48,821 nucleotides of DNA from Kiloniellaceae bacterium (GTDB taxonomy: Bacteria; Pseudomonadota; Alphaproteobacteria; Kiloniellales; J153): contig JAJFGP010000048.1 in NCBI GenBank assembly GCA_021776055.1, forward strand, positions 1 through 48,821, in the 5' to 3' direction. Every line of letters begins with the position of its first letter. Position 1 is the first letter of the stretch. The translations under genes and the position numbers were made by a program. Below are positions 48,733-48,821 of the stretch, in pieces. The notes under the pieces were generated by a model. The model did not search any database. It saw only the letters and a list, made by a program, of their open reading frames with translations, and was not told the DNA's origin.

Positions 48733-48821
48733 CACGTTTCGCCGTTGTCACCGGGCTTGCCGCGGAAGCCAAACTCATCGAAAAGGCGCACGCACGCGCC
48801 GGTCGCCCCATCCCAGCGCTC
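48729..48821 (+). CDS. hpnG: Hopanoid-associated phosphorylase HpnG, N-terminus (3' truncated by window edge)
   Basis: A GTG at 48729 overlaps the shc stop (ATGTGA) and opens a frame to the window end reading VTRFAVVTGLAAEAKLIEKA. The block FAVVTGLAAEAKL is the start of the MTA/SAH-nucleosidase-like phosphorylase fold. In hopanoid operons HpnG follows shc and removes adenine from adenosylhopane in the first steps of side-chain formation. Only 31 codons are present, so assignment rests on this start and on context. Confidence 0.75.
   Translation, partial: MTRFAVVTGLAAEAKLIEKAHARAGRPIPAL

Overview
The window is GC-rich chromosomal DNA of an alphaproteobacterium, most likely of the Rhodospirillales type. 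A GcrA-family cell-cycle regulator, a CC0125/CC1285-type lipoprotein, a MlaC/HpnM-type lipid-binding protein, Kdo transferase and a hopanoid operon in the order hpnB-hpnC-hpnD-hpnE-shc-hpnG point the same way. I see no rRNA, tRNA, CRISPR array, transposase or prophage gene. The region looks like ordinary, densely packed chromosome with one frame-disrupted gene and a small dispersed repeat.

Layout. (1) 1-2364: tail of an acyl-CoA dehydrogenase, then a probable sulfur/sulfide-response operon (DUF442/PTP-like periplasmic protein plus two YeeE/YedE half-transporters) preceded by an FNR-like box and inverted repeats. (2) 2386-6191: SCP2 protein, acyl-CoA synthetase, lipoprotein, universal stress protein. 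(3) 6201-8865: a frame-disrupted gene, then a three-gene MotA/TolQ-like channel operon with a DUF2135-like periplasmic partner, the best candidate for an undescribed system here. (4) 8923-15087: gamma-glutamyltransferase, gcrA, a VUT-family (queuosine-precursor-type) transporter, an FAD amine oxidase, a MlaC-like protein, and a secreted lytic transglycosylase with a near-perfect sigma-54 promoter. (5) 15099-21239: MaoC-like hydratase and acyl-CoA dehydrogenase, a TIGR02466 oxygenase, threonine synthase, and the DgcN/DgcA D-glutamate pair. (6) 21344-24457: two-component system with an adjacent lipoprotein. (7) 24686-28808: polyamine-type ABC transporter. (8) 28997-34623: envelope polysaccharide genes (gmhB-like, O-antigen ligase-like, WecA-like, glycosyltransferase, waaA). 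(9) 34599-42367: dehydrogenase, DUF3179 protein, tRNA-dihydrouridine synthase, a LuxO-like sigma-54 activator, then a HAD / glutamine amidotransferase / HD nucleotidase / PhyH cluster. (10) 42394-48821: hopanoid operon running off the right end.

How the parts work together. The hopanoid genes make squalene through presqualene diphosphate and hydroxysqualene, cyclise it to hopene and begin side-chain addition. With the LPS genes and the MlaC-like protein they make this an envelope-rich segment. The lipid genes on the left (acyl-CoA dehydrogenases, acyl-CoA ligase, MaoC hydratase, SCP2) fit acyl-CoA catabolism. The gamma-glutamyltransferase, D-glutamate pair, FAD amine oxidase and polyamine transporter suggest scavenging of glutamyl compounds and amines. 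Function calls rest on recognised motifs and gene order; no database search was possible.
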